In this document: in pieces, positions 1-7,983 of the stretch
Numbering within the stretch: position 1 is the stretch's first letter
How the letters are laid out: the number at the start of each line of letters is the position of its first letter
Source: an uncultured Mediterranea sp.
GTDB lineage: Bacteria > Bacteroidota > Bacteroidia > Bacteroidales > Bacteroidaceae
DNA: 53,383 nucleotides
Assembly: GCA_945641355.1 (NCBI GenBank)
Contig: CALZEQ010000019.1
Location: 1-53,383 of the forward strand
Direction of reading: 5' to 3'
Notes under the pieces: generated by a model
Told to the model about the DNA's origin: nothing
The model's database searches: none
The model's input: the letters and a program-made list of their open reading frames with translations, nothing else
Translations under genes and position numbers: made by a program

Positions 1-474
1 GAAGATGAACCGACAGGTACGCCTGTGAAGGTCCGGGTTGACCAAGATACACTCTATTTCGACAGCTTCCCCATCCGCGACATCGTTTTCTCCATCCTGA
101 AGGACGAGACCTTGACCGACCAGATTGTGGAGAGCGTAGGGGATATCAGCTACAAGATAGGTTATACGCCGGCAGTCGCATCGGATGGCAAGCGCATCGA
201 CATCGCACTCGACCCCAAACCGCTGACGCTGGCACTTGCCTTGCCGTCGGCCCAAGAGGGAGAAGAGGGACAGACATTGCAGATAGAGGTGGATGTAGAA
301 GCCGCTGAAGGTGCTGCCTATCAGGTAGAGGAAGCTGCCGTGAACTTCGTGTTCGGTGCTACCAGTGTACGTCTGGGCGAGGGCGAGAATCAGGTGACGC
401 TGCCCGGATTTCAGGTGACGACCTTCGACTTCCAATTGAACCAATATACCCTGTATACGTTGACACATCACTAA
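1..474 (+). CDS. C-terminal part of an unidentified protein (gene begins before the window)
   Basis: The reading frame is open from base 1, so the gene starts upstream and only the last 157 codons are present. An internal ATG-like start near base 25 is not needed. The visible part has no membrane segment and is rich in beta-strand-like, acidic stretches (Glu/Asp/Val/Ala). It ends in a Tyr/Thr-rich tail. It loosely resembles small Bacteroides lipoproteins of DUF4840-like families, but I cannot place it with confidence. A rho-independent terminator follows 30 bases after the stop, so it is probably the last gene of its transcript. No function is assigned. Confidence 0.7.
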   Translation, partial: EDEPTGTPVKVRVDQDTLYFDSFPIRDIVFSILKDETLTDQIVESVGDISYKIGYTPAVASDGKRIDIALDPKPLTLALALPSAQEGEEGQTLQIEVDVEAAEGAAYQVEEAAVNFVFGATSVRLGEGENQVTLPGFQVTTFDFQLNQYTLYTLTHH

Positions 475-501
475 ACCTGACTTAAAAACCTATGATGAAT
501 G

Positions 502-541
502 AAAAAAGGGTGTCCCGAACGGCGTGGACATCCTTTTTTTT
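502..541 (+). terminator. Rho-independent terminator
   Basis: The arms 508-515 (GGGTGTCC) and 526-533 (GGACATCC) pair with one G-U wobble, and an eight-T run (534-541) follows. It closes the transcript of the partial gene at the left edge. A GTG inside this hairpin could extend the helicase frame, but that is not a plausible start. Confidence 0.8.
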
Positions 542-543
542 CA

Positions 544-551
544 TAAATTTG
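544..551 (+). promoter_or_regulatory. Bacteroides -7 promoter element for the helicase
   Basis: TAAATTTG matches the TAnnTTTG consensus and lies 26 bases before the chosen ATG at 578, just after the upstream terminator. No clear -33 TTTG is visible because that region is the terminator hairpin. Confidence 0.5.
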
Positions 552-577
552 CCTCACACTACAAAAGACCGATTACC

Positions 578-3016
578 ATGATGAATGAGCTGGAAGAAGC
601 CGCCGGACGCTTGCCGGAACTGAAAGAAAGATGCCTGCCCGATGCCTGTCGGGAAGAGGTGGCCGCCCTGCTGCAGGAGGTTTACGGGTACGGACAATTC
701 CGTAACCTGGAGATTTACAACGACTTGTCGAAAGGGAAAGAGAAGATAAGCATCTCGCAGGGACAACTGATAGAGCATGTGATACGTGAGGCAGAACGTG
801 CCTACGAAGGGAAGGGGGCTCCGGACAACATCCTGTTGACGGCCCCTACAGGCTCCGGCAAATCGCTCCTCTTCCAGCTGCCGGCCATCTACCTGGGACG
901 TCGGCAGGGATTGCTGACGCTGGTCGTCTCTCCGCTGAAGGCACTGATAACGGACCAGGTGGAGGGATTGCAGGAACTGGGCTATCAGCGGGTGGCATAC
1001 GCTTCGTCCGACCTCTCGCCCGAACAGAAGGCGGAGGTGTACCGCTCGGTGCGCGAGGGCGAGGTGGACCTTTTCTATCTGTCGCCCGAGCTGTTGCTCT
1101 CGTACGACATACACCGCTTTATAGGCGAGCGCCGCATCGGGCTGGTCGTGGTGGACGAGGCGCATACCGTGACTACCTGGGGAAAGGAGTTCCGGGTGGA
1201 CTATTGGTTTCTGGGACGTTATCTGAGAGACCTGAAGCGGGAACTGGGCTACGACTTCCCGCTCTTTGCCCTGACGGCTACAGCCGTATGGAACCCTCGG
1301 GGAGGCAACGACATGGTGTTCGAGACCATCCGCTCGCTGCAGATGGAGCCGTGTGTGCTCTATGTGGGCACAGTGAAGCGACATAACATCGGCTTTGACA
1401 TCCGCCAGATGACCATCGAAGCGGGGGAAACCTATGACAAGGCCAAACAACGGGTGGTGTCGGAACGGATTGAGGGATTCCTCGACGGACACAAGACACT
1501 GCTCTACTATCCCTTTGCCGGAGGCATCGACATGCGCCTGAAGACCTGGGTGAAACCGGCCGGATGGCACTACGTGGCCACCTACTACGGCAAGAAGGAG
1601 AAGGAGCAAAAGGCGGCTATCGTGCAGGAGTTCAAGGAGGGAGAAAAACGGCTGATCATCGCCACCAAGGCATTCGGCATGGGCATCGACATCGGCGACA
1701 TCGACCGCGTCTATCACGTGGCACCCTCCAGCACCTTTGTGGACTATATCCAGGAGATAGGACGGGCGGCCCGCGAGGCCGATGTGCAGGGCATCTCCTC
1801 GACCGACTTCCACGAACGCGATTTCTACTATATGAAGCGGCTGCATCAGACTGGTAACATCGCACAGGAGCAGCTGACCCTTATCCTACAGAAGCTGATG
1901 GAGGTGTATCGCATGAAGGGCGGCAGGAGCGAGGTGCCGGTATCGCTTTCCGACTTTGAGTTTGTCGTGAAGCTGCCCCGCCTGAAGAGCAAGCTGGAGT
2001 ATGAGGCCGAGCTGGGACAGTTTGTCAAGACGGCTCTGCTGTGGCTGGAAGAGGACTTGGCCAAACGTTACGGCAGGCATCTGCTGGAGATTGCTCCGCA
2101 GAATCTGCTGACAGAGGGCTATCTGCAGGACAAGACGGGCGATGCCTTCGCCCGTGCGTATGCACCCTATCTGACAAAGGTGGAGGGTACGGAGGATGTC
2201 TATCGGGTACGTCTGGAGGAACTGTGGGAGAACTGCTTCGCGGAATTGGGCTACAAGGAGTTCAAGCAGAAGCTGAACAACGGAACCCTGCGCGAGGGGT
2301 CGCGTGCCGTCTCGGTAGGCAAGCACGAGGTGCTGCTGAAGGAGGATGCCCAAGCAATCCGTCAACGGCTGGATGCCCTGTTCAAGGATTTGACGCAGCT
2401 GCTGAAGGGGGCCTTGATGAAGAACAAGGGCAAGTTTGACGAAGAGGAGTTGCGGACACTCTTTGCTGCCCACGAGATGGATGTGCGGTCGGCCAAACGG
2501 TTCATCGCCTCGTTGCTGGAGAGCCGCACGGAGGAGGGACGCAGCGTCAGCTACATCAGCAGTGCCAAGAAGAAGGAGAGCAACGAGCTGTCGTTCACGG
2601 TGACGCGCGGCTTCGACCTCTTGCTCTCACGTTACCAAAAGCTGTTCCAGCAGCGCATCACCGGCCGAAAGGGCGACCGCCTGCTCTTCTACTGTACACC
2701 TTTCTCTGACCTGAATATGCTGCTCAACCTGCTCTCCATGCTGGGCTCTCTCTCGTTCAGTGTAGAGGGCGGAGGCTCGCCCTGTGTATGGGTACGCTTC
2801 TGTGAACCGGCTCTGCTGGAGCAATTGGCGGATTCGGCGAAATACCGTAACCTGATTTTGGAAGGCAATGAACGCATCTTTGAGGAACAGATGGAACTGT
2901 ACTCCTTCTTCTTCGGTACCGACCGGCTGACTGACGAGCAGCGTTGGGACTTTGTGGAAGACTACTTCACCGGCATGGACGTGAAGCAGCTGAAGGAGAA
3001 GTATCAGAGTTTCTGA
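578..3016 (+). CDS. RecQ-like ATP-dependent DNA helicase, atypical
   Basis: A superfamily 2 helicase of 812 residues. Motif I is TGSGKS (Lys about residue 95), the Walker B is DEAH (193-196), and the second RecA lobe ends in a motif VI of the form QEIGRAARE (about 392). These place it near RecQ. After the core there is no cysteine cluster of the kind that makes the RecQ zinc-binding module. The 390-residue C-terminal half is instead helical and charged, with no recognisable HRDC domain. I chose ATG 578 (581 is equally possible) because a longer frame would begin with a GTG inside the upstream terminator hairpin. The 3' end overlaps the convergent acetyltransferase by 13 bases. It probably acts in DNA repair or recombination; a defence role is possible but has no support from its neighbours. 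Confidence 0.85.
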   Translation: MMNELEEAAGRLPELKERCLPDACREEVAALLQEVYGYGQFRNLEIYNDLSKGKEKISISQGQLIEHVIREAERAYEGKGAPDNILLTAPTGSGKSLLFQLPAIYLGRRQGLLTLVVSPLKALITDQVEGLQELGYQRVAYASSDLSPEQKAEVYRSVREGEVDLFYLSPELLLSYDIHRFIGERRIGLVVVDEAHTVTTWGKEFRVDYWFLGRYLRDLKRELGYDFPLFALTATAVWNPRGGNDMVFETIRSLQMEPCVLYVGTVKRHNIGFDIRQMTIEAGETYDKAKQRVVSERIEGFLDGHKTLLYYPFAGGIDMRLKTWVKPAGWHYVATYYGKKEKEQKAAIVQEFKEGEKRLIIATKAFGMGIDIGDIDRVYHVAPSSTFVDYIQEIGRAAREADVQGISSTDFHERDFYYMKRLHQTGNIAQEQLTLILQKLMEVYRMKGGRSEVPVSLSDFEFVVKLPRLKSKLEYEAELGQFVKTALLWLEEDLAKRYGRHLLEIAPQNLLTEGYLQDKTGDAFARAYAPYLTKVEGTEDVYRVRLEELWENCFAELGYKEFKQKLNNGTLREGSRAVSVGKHEVLLKEDAQAIRQRLDALFKDLTQLLKGALMKNKGKFDEEELRTLFAAHEMDVRSAKRFIASLLESRTEEGRSVSYISSAKKKESNELSFTVTRGFDLLLSRYQKLFQQRITGRKGDRLLFYCTPFSDLNMLLNLLSMLGSLSFSVEGGGSPCVWVRFCEPALLEQLADSAKYRNLILEGNERIFEEQMELYSFFFGTDRLTDEQRWDFVEDYFTGMDVKQLKEKYQSF

Positions 3017-3492
3017 TAGGCCAGCCGTTCGTCGCCGTTCAGCAGGTAGATGATGCCGCAGTAGCGGAAGCCCTGTTTGGTGAGGATGTGCTGGAGGATG
3101 TGGTTGTCGCGATGGGTGTCCGCACGGAGGTTGGGCACTTGCGCATAGCACCAGTTGAAGACGGCATCGGCCACACCGTGGCTCTCTTCGGTGCTGGCCA
3201 GCCGGTGTATGGTGGCATAGGGCAGCGTGTCGTCCAGCCAGGCACCGTCGTATATCTTCAGGTAGGTGGGGTCGATGCCTCGGATGAAGGCGAATGTGCC
3301 TACGGCCTTGCCTTGGTTGTCGAGGCAGATGTAGCTGTTGCCCGCCTCAATCTCGCGCACCACCATCTCCCGGGGTGGGTAGTTGCCCGTCCATTGCTTC
3401 CTGTTGCCCGACTTGCGCATGATGCGTTTGCCGCTTTCGTACAGTTCCATCAGGATGTCTATCTCTTCCGGTCGCGTGTTTCTTATCGTCAT
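3004..3492 (-). CDS. GNAT-family N-acetyltransferase
   Basis: A 162-residue soluble protein with the size and order of a Gcn5-related acetyltransferase. An N-terminal start of the form MTIRNTRPEEIDIL is typical of the beta1-alpha1 entry of the fold. A central strand carries GKAVGTFAFI. The acetyl-CoA region is less canonical: the usual Q/RxxGxG/A loop is replaced by a stretch around STEESHGVADAVFNW. A conserved-looking tail, NHILQHILTKQGFRYCGIIYL, matches the GNAT C-terminal signature in which the Asn starts helix alpha4. The substrate cannot be deduced. The gene is convergent with the helicase and overlaps its end by 13 bases. It has no operon partner. Confidence 0.85.
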   Translation of the reverse strand: MTIRNTRPEEIDILMELYESGKRIMRKSGNRKQWTGNYPPREMVVREIEAGNSYICLDNQGKAVGTFAFIRGIDPTYLKIYDGAWLDDTLPYATIHRLASTEESHGVADAVFNWCYAQVPNLRADTHRDNHILQHILTKQGFRYCGIIYLLNGDERLAYQKL

Positions 3493-3554
3493 GGCTTTTC
3501 TTGTTGTCTACATATTATATATTGTATATCGACTTCTGCCGGTAGCGGGGATAT

Positions 3555-3588
3555 GAAAAAAGGTGTGACTGCCAGCAGACACACCTTT
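3555..3588 (-). terminator. Terminator downstream of tRNA-Ser
   Basis: Arms 3559-3567 and 3580-3588 (AAAGGTGTG/CACACCTTT) pair perfectly over 9 bp. Read on the minus strand, the hairpin is followed by a T run, as expected for the end of the tRNA-Ser transcript. Confidence 0.7.
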
Positions 3589-3620
3589 CTCACCGAGCTT
3601 CTCGCTTGATGCAGGGTTAG

Positions 3621-3707
3621 CGGAAAGACAGGGATTCGAACCCTGGGAACAGTTACCCGTTCACCGCATTTCGAGTGCGGCCCGATCGACCACTCCGGCA
3701 TCTTTCC
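3621..3707 (-). tRNA. tRNA-Ser (anticodon CGA)
   Basis: An 87-base cloverleaf on the minus strand. The acceptor arm is GGAAAGA/TCTTTCC with a G discriminator, the usual tRNA-Ser identity base. The anticodon stem CCGCA/TGCGG encloses the loop CTCGAAA, giving anticodon CGA. A long variable arm (class II) and the T-loop TTCGAAT are present. CCA is not encoded. A Bacteroides -7 element lies about 38 bases upstream and a hairpin terminator follows. Confidence 0.95.
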
Positions 3708-3737
3708 TTTCAAGGTCGTTGCATACCCGGAAGCTTT

Positions 3738-3756
3738 TGCGCTGCAAAGATAATGT
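3738..3756 (-). promoter_or_regulatory. tRNA-Ser promoter (-7 region)
   Basis: Read on the minus strand this contains TATCTTTG (complement at 3745-3752), matching TAnnTTTG. The whole 19-base block is identical to the block upstream of tRNA-Arg at 39452-39470, so it is likely a shared strong tRNA promoter sequence. Confidence 0.6.
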
Positions 3757-3808
3757 CTTTTTATGGAAATTACATCCTCTTTTGATAAACATTTTGCTGC
3801 GTGCCACG

Positions 3809-3838
3809 TTTGATTTAGTAATATTTTACATATATTTG
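3809..3838 (+). promoter_or_regulatory. Bacteroides promoter for the outer-membrane protein gene
   Basis: TTTG at 3809-3812 and TATATTTG at 3831-3838 are separated by 18 bases, a good match to the Bacteroides -33/-7 promoter. The ATG at 3854 (or 3866) follows closely, implying a very short leader. Confidence 0.65.
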
Positions 3839-3853
3839 TCCCACAAATTATAA

Positions 3854-4432
3854 ATGACTCGATTTATGAAAAAGTTTCTTGGTGTTTTGGCGGCACTTGT
3901 CTGCTCTCTGTCGATGGCAGTGCCGGCTCAGGCCCAACTCCTGAACTGGGGTATCAAGGGGGGTGTCAATATGAGCAAAATAGACTGGACAGGTGGTGTG
4001 GATGGCAATAAGGACAACTCTACCGGCTTCTTTATCGGCCCCATGGCTGAAGCGACCATTCCGCTGATTGGCTTGGGGCTTGACGGTGCCCTACTCTACT
4101 CGCAGCGGGGCGACGGTGACTGGAAGCAGCAGGGACTGGAGATACCCGTCAACCTGAAGTACACCATCGGACTGGGCAGTATGCTGGGCATCTACATAGC
4201 TGCAGGTCCCGACTTCTTCTTCAACTTCAAGGATATCAAGGCCGAATCCGGTTTCAAGAAGAAAGATGCACAGGTAGCCCTGAATCTGGGGGCCGGCGTA
4301 AAGCTGGTGCATCATCTGCAGGTGGGTGTCAATTACCAGATACCGTTGGGTGACAGCTTCGACCTGGGTGCCCTGAAGGATGCCGGTGCCAAGACCAAAA
4401 CCTGGCAAGTGTCGCTGGCGTACATCTTCTGA
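3854..4432 (+). CDS. Small outer-membrane beta-barrel protein (PorT/OmpW-like)
   Basis: A 192-residue protein with a Sec signal peptide that probably ends at VPAQA, near residue 27. The rest alternates short amphipathic strands with turns (for example GIKGGVNMSKIDW, LDGALLYSQRGDGDW, LNLGAGVKLVHHLQVGVNYQIPLG). It ends in an aromatic residue (YIF), the usual C-terminal signature of outer-membrane barrels. This matches the PorT/outer-membrane beta-barrel group common in Bacteroidetes. The role is unknown and probably structural or transport-related. It has its own promoter and a short 45-base gap to priA, so the two may be cotranscribed. The start could also be the second Met at 3866. Confidence 0.8.
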   Translation: MTRFMKKFLGVLAALVCSLSMAVPAQAQLLNWGIKGGVNMSKIDWTGGVDGNKDNSTGFFIGPMAEATIPLIGLGLDGALLYSQRGDGDWKQQGLEIPVNLKYTIGLGSMLGIYIAAGPDFFFNFKDIKAESGFKKKDAQVALNLGAGVKLVHHLQVGVNYQIPLGDSFDLGALKDAGAKTKTWQVSLAYIF

Positions 4433-4477
4433 ACGTGAGGAGGAGCGCTGCCCCCTCTACATAGGTGAGAAAACGGA

Positions 4478-6940
4478 ATGGAACGGTATGTAGACGTGAT
4501 AGTGCCCCTGCCGCTCGGCAGTCGGTACACCTACCTGTTGCCGGATGACATGGCGGAACAGGTAGCGGTAGGCTGTAGGGTGGTGGTGCCCTTCGGACGC
4601 AAGAAGTATTACACAGCCATTGTGGTGAAACTGCACGACGTACGCCCGCAGGGCTATGAGGTGAAACAGGTGCTGGCGACACTGGACACACACCCCATCC
4701 TGCTGCCGCTGCAACTGCGCCTGTGGCAGTGGCTGGCCGACTATTACCTCTGCACACCGGGCGATGTGATGAAGGCAGCCCTGCCCAGCGGACTGAAACT
4801 GGAGAGCGAGACGCTGGTGGAGTACAATGCCGACTACGAAGCGACGGAGCGTCTGCCTGAACGTGAACAACGGGTACTGGACGTGCTGGCTGCACATACA
4901 AGCCTAAGCATCACGGCCTTGGAGAAGGAGAGTGGACTGAGCGGTGTACTGGGCACGGTAAAGCGACTGCTGGAGAAGGAGGCGGTATTTGTGAAGGAGG
5001 AGCTGAAACGTACCTACCGGCCGAAACTGGAGACGCGGGTACGGCTGACAGAAAAAGCATGTAACGAACACCGCCTGCACATCTTTTTCGACGAGCTGCA
5101 ACGTCGCGCACCCCGGCAACTCGATTTGCTGATGAAGTACCTGGAGCTCTCAGGCTTCTTGGGACAGAACGGTGAGAAAGAGGTATCGAAAAGCCGGCTG
5201 CTCCAGCAGGCACAGGCATCGCAAGCCATCTTCAACGGATTGGTAGAGAAGGGAATTCTGGAAGTATATCAGCAGGAGGTGGAACGTCGGCCACAGGACG
5301 ACGTACAGCTGGTGCAGCCTCACCCGCTGAGTGTGGCACAACAGCGTGCATACGACGAGGTGGTGCAGTGTCTTGCCGAGAAGAACGTCTGCCTGCTGCA
5401 GGGTGTGACGGCCAGCGGCAAGACGGAAATCTACATCCATCTGATTGAAGAAACCATCCGGCAGGGACGGCAGGTGCTCTATCTGTTGCCGGAGATTGCG
5501 TTGACTACGCAGATTACCGAACGGCTCAGACGGGTGTTCGGACAGCGGATGGGTGTCTATCACTCCAAATTTCCGGATGCCCGGCGGGTGGAGGTGTGGC
5601 AGAAACAGTTGTCGGATGCCGACTACGACCTGATACTGGGTGTCCGCTCGTCCGTCTTCCTGCCTTTTCGCCGGCTGGGACTGGTCATTGTAGACGAAGA
5701 GCACGAAAATACATACAAGCAGCAGGACCCCGCTCCGCGCTACCATGCCCGCAATGCGGCCATCGTGCTGGCCACCATGACAGGTGCCAAGGTCGTACTG
5801 GGTACGGCTACCCCCTCGGTAGAGAGCTGGCACAATGCCACCTCGAGAAAGTACGGGCTGGTGCAGCTCACGGAGCGGTACCGGGAAATCTGTCTGCCGG
5901 AAATCATCCCCGTAGACATCAAGGAACTGCACCGTACACGACGGATGCAGGGAGCCTTCTCGCCCTTGCTACTACGCTGTATGAGGGAGGCACTGGAGCG
6001 GCGGGAACAGGTCATCCTGTTTCAGAACCGCCGGGGCTTTGCGCCGATGGTGGAGTGCCATACCTGCGGATGGGCGCCCCGGTGCGTGAACTGCGACGTG
6101 AGTCTGACTTATCACAAAGGGCTGAACCAACTGACCTGCCACTACTGCGGCTACACGGTGCCGTTGCCCCGCCGCTGTCCTGCTTGCGAAGAGAGCGACC
6201 TGCGGCATCGTGGATTTGGTACGGAAAAGATAGAAGACGATGTAAAGTCGCTCTTTCCCCAAGCCCGGGTGGCCCGCATGGACCTGGATACCACCCGCAC
6301 CCGTGCGGCCTACGAACGCATCATCGCCGATTTTGAGCAGGGCAAGACCGATATACTGATAGGCACCCAGATGGTGTCGAAGGGACTGGACTTTGACCGG
6401 GTCAGCGTGGTGGGGATATTGCACGCCGACACGATGCTGAACTACCCGGACTTCCGCGCCTACGAGCGTGCCTTCCAACTGATGGCACAGGTGGCCGGAC
6501 GTGCCGGACGGAAAAGCGGACAGGGCAAAGTGGTGCTGCAGACAAAGGATGTGAATCATCCCATCATCGCACAGGTGATAGCGAACGACTTTGAAGGAAT
6601 GGTGGACGGACAGCTGGCCGAAAGGCAACTGTTCCGCTATCCGCCCTACTACCGACTGGTGTACGTCTACCTGAAGAACCGCAACGAGGCCTTGCTGGAA
6701 CAGATGGCACAAACCATGGCCGAGCGGCTGAGGAGCCACTTCGGCAACCGCGTACTGGGGCCGGACAAACCGCCCGTGGCCCGCGTGCAGATGCTGTTTA
6801 TCCGGAAGATTGTACTGAAGATAGAGGTGACGGCACCCATGACCCGTGCGCGGCAGCTGCTGTTGCAGGTACAGCGGGAGATGCTGCAGGACGACCGCTT
6901 CAAGTCGCTGATAGTCTATTACGATGTAGACCCGATGTGA
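4478..6940 (+). CDS. priA: Primosomal replication restart helicase PriA
   Basis: An 820-residue protein with the full PriA layout. The N-terminal 3'-DNA-binding domain opens with a DVIVPLPLGSRYTY segment. A helicase core follows with Walker A GVTASGKTEI (Lys315) and Walker B DEEH (406-409). Two lobes flank an embedded zinc-binding region of Cys pairs between residues about 527 and 569 (CHTCGW, CVNC, CHYCG, CPAC). The C-terminal domain follows. PriA binds stalled forks, unwinds the lagging strand and reloads the DnaB helicase in the cytoplasm. The start fits: the conserved N-terminus begins at residue 2. The stop is only 10 bases from the end of the convergent AraC gene. Confidence 0.97.
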   Translation: MERYVDVIVPLPLGSRYTYLLPDDMAEQVAVGCRVVVPFGRKKYYTAIVVKLHDVRPQGYEVKQVLATLDTHPILLPLQLRLWQWLADYYLCTPGDVMKAALPSGLKLESETLVEYNADYEATERLPEREQRVLDVLAAHTSLSITALEKESGLSGVLGTVKRLLEKEAVFVKEELKRTYRPKLETRVRLTEKACNEHRLHIFFDELQRRAPRQLDLLMKYLELSGFLGQNGEKEVSKSRLLQQAQASQAIFNGLVEKGILEVYQQEVERRPQDDVQLVQPHPLSVAQQRAYDEVVQCLAEKNVCLLQGVTASGKTEIYIHLIEETIRQGRQVLYLLPEIALTTQITERLRRVFGQRMGVYHSKFPDARRVEVWQKQLSDADYDLILGVRSSVFLPFRRLGLVIVDEEHENTYKQQDPAPRYHARNAAIVLATMTGAKVVLGTATPSVESWHNATSRKYGLVQLTERYREICLPEIIPVDIKELHRTRRMQGAFSPLLLRCMREALERREQVILFQNRRGFAPMVECHTCGWAPRCVNCDVSLTYHKGLNQLTCHYCGYTVPLPRRCPACEESDLRHRGFGTEKIEDDVKSLFPQARVARMDLDTTRTRAAYERIIADFEQGKTDILIGTQMVSKGLDFDRVSVVGILHADTMLNYPDFRAYERAFQLMAQVAGRAGRKSGQGKVVLQTKDVNHPIIAQVIANDFEGMVDGQLAERQLFRYPPYYRLVYVYLKNRNEALLEQMAQTMAERLRSHFGNRVLGPDKPPVARVQMLFIRKIVLKIEVTAPMTRARQLLLQVQREMLQDDRFKSLIVYYDVDPM

Positions 6941-6950
6941 TGCGGCCCGG

Positions 6951-7832
6951 CTATCCCTTACGCCGCTTCCGGTATTGGGTGGGTGTCTCGCCGATGTGCT
7001 TGAAGAAGGTTTTCGAGAAATGGTACTGGTCATAGAATCCCAGCTCTTCGGCTATCTGCTTGATGCGTAGCTCGGAGAAGTCCAGCAGCTGGCAAGCCCT
7101 CTGGATTTTCAACTGACAGAGGTAGTTACAGGGCGTCTGGCCGGTCTTCTGCAGGAATATCTGGCCAAAGTAAGAGGGGGAATAGCCGATGTGGCCGGCT
7201 ATCTCATCCAGTGAGAGCTTCTGCTCCACATGGCTTTTCATGTATTTGATGGCATCCTGTATCACATCGCCCCTGCGGTGCTTGTTGACCTCGCGGTATT
7301 GCGAGATGAAGCGGAACGAAGCGATGAAGTGCCACAGGCAAAGGGTGGTGTACTCCAGATTTTCCGTACTGTAACCCATCTCCAGATTCTGGAATATCTC
7401 TTCAAACAGCACCAGACGGTCCTTGAAGCGTGCCTCGGGCGAATCGTCGATGCTGTGTACTTTGTTGTAGATAGACTGGAAGAGGTGGCTCTTCTCTCCT
7501 GTAAAATGAAGCCAGTAGATGCTCCACGGATCGCTTTCGGAGGCGGCGTAGGTGTGGGGAACGCCGGCCTCAATGATAAAAAACTGGCCTTTGTTGAGTT
7601 CTGTACGGATGCCGTGGATGCTGATCCATCCCCGCCCCTCTGTACAATAAATCAGGATGTGCTGTTCCGACCCCTTGTTGCGTGTGCGGTAGTGTCCGTT
7701 CGCTTGGGGATAGTAACCGATATCTGTTACATAGAGGAGACGGGTCAGTTCATTCTGAGCCATTATCTCCTTGATGGATTGGGGCAACACTATGGCCCGC
7801 TGGTTAATAAATCCGTCTTTCTTGTACTCCAT
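6951..7832 (-). CDS. AraC-family transcriptional regulator with cupin sensor domain
   Basis: A 293-residue regulator. Residues about 20-170 form an AraC-type cupin ligand-binding domain (pattern HILIYCTEGRGWISIHG followed by IIEAGVPHTY). The last 100 residues hold two helix-turn-helix motifs (LSLDEIAGHIGYSPSYFGQIF and IKQIAEELGFYDQYHFSKTF) ending in the family tail GETPTQYRKRRKG. This layout is common for sugar-responsive activators. The gene is divergent from the GH2/MFS/DUF5107 operon, whose start lies 151 bases away, so that operon is its probable target and its inducer is probably a sugar released by it. The ligand is not deducible. Confidence 0.93.
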   Translation of the reverse strand: MEYKKDGFINQRAIVLPQSIKEIMAQNELTRLLYVTDIGYYPQANGHYRTRNKGSEQHILIYCTEGRGWISIHGIRTELNKGQFFIIEAGVPHTYAASESDPWSIYWLHFTGEKSHLFQSIYNKVHSIDDSPEARFKDRLVLFEEIFQNLEMGYSTENLEYTTLCLWHFIASFRFISQYREVNKHRRGDVIQDAIKYMKSHVEQKLSLDEIAGHIGYSPSYFGQIFLQKTGQTPCNYLCQLKIQRACQLLDFSELRIKQIAEELGFYDQYHFSKTFFKHIGETPTQYRKRRKG

Positions 7833-7900
7833 GGCAGTATGATTGGGGTTGTTGCCTGCAAATATAGTTATTTTACATCAACAATCCACCTTTTCTCCAT

Positions 7901-7930
7901 TTTGTATCACAGACGATTTACCTTATTTTG
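7901..7930 (+). promoter_or_regulatory. Promoter for the GH2-MFS-DUF5107 operon
   Basis: TTTG at 7901-7904 and TATTTTG at 7924-7930 (one base short of TAnnTTTG) are separated by 19 bases. Transcription would begin at or just before the stem-loop at 7932-7974. Confidence 0.45.
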
Positions 7931-7931
7931 C

Positions 7932-7974
7932 ATCCCGGTAGGGGTAGACAGGCAATCCGCACCTCTGCCGGGAT
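7932..7974 (+). promoter_or_regulatory. Leader stem-loop before the GH2 gene
   Basis: Arms 7932-7945 and 7961-7974 pair over 14 bp when two G-U wobbles are allowed, around a 15-base loop. The hairpin ends 9 bases before the first possible ATG of the GH2 gene. It may protect the mRNA 5' end, mask the ribosome site, or (as DNA) be an AraC operator. Confidence 0.5.
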
Positions 7975-7983
7975 ATAGATGGA

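Noticed and set aside
524..577. Longer helicase start (GTG at 524)
   Set aside because: The GTG lies inside the upstream terminator hairpin and before the -7 element, so the extra residues would not be transcribed from the helicase promoter.
554..1846. 430-codon open frame on the minus strand within the helicase gene
   Set aside because: It is antisense to a strongly conserved helicase core, has a His/Leu/Gln-rich composition typical of shadow frames, and no domain or promoter.
3004..3016. Overlap of helicase and acetyltransferase gene ends as a regulatory feature
   Set aside because: A 13-base convergent overlap is ordinary in compact genomes and nothing else marks it.
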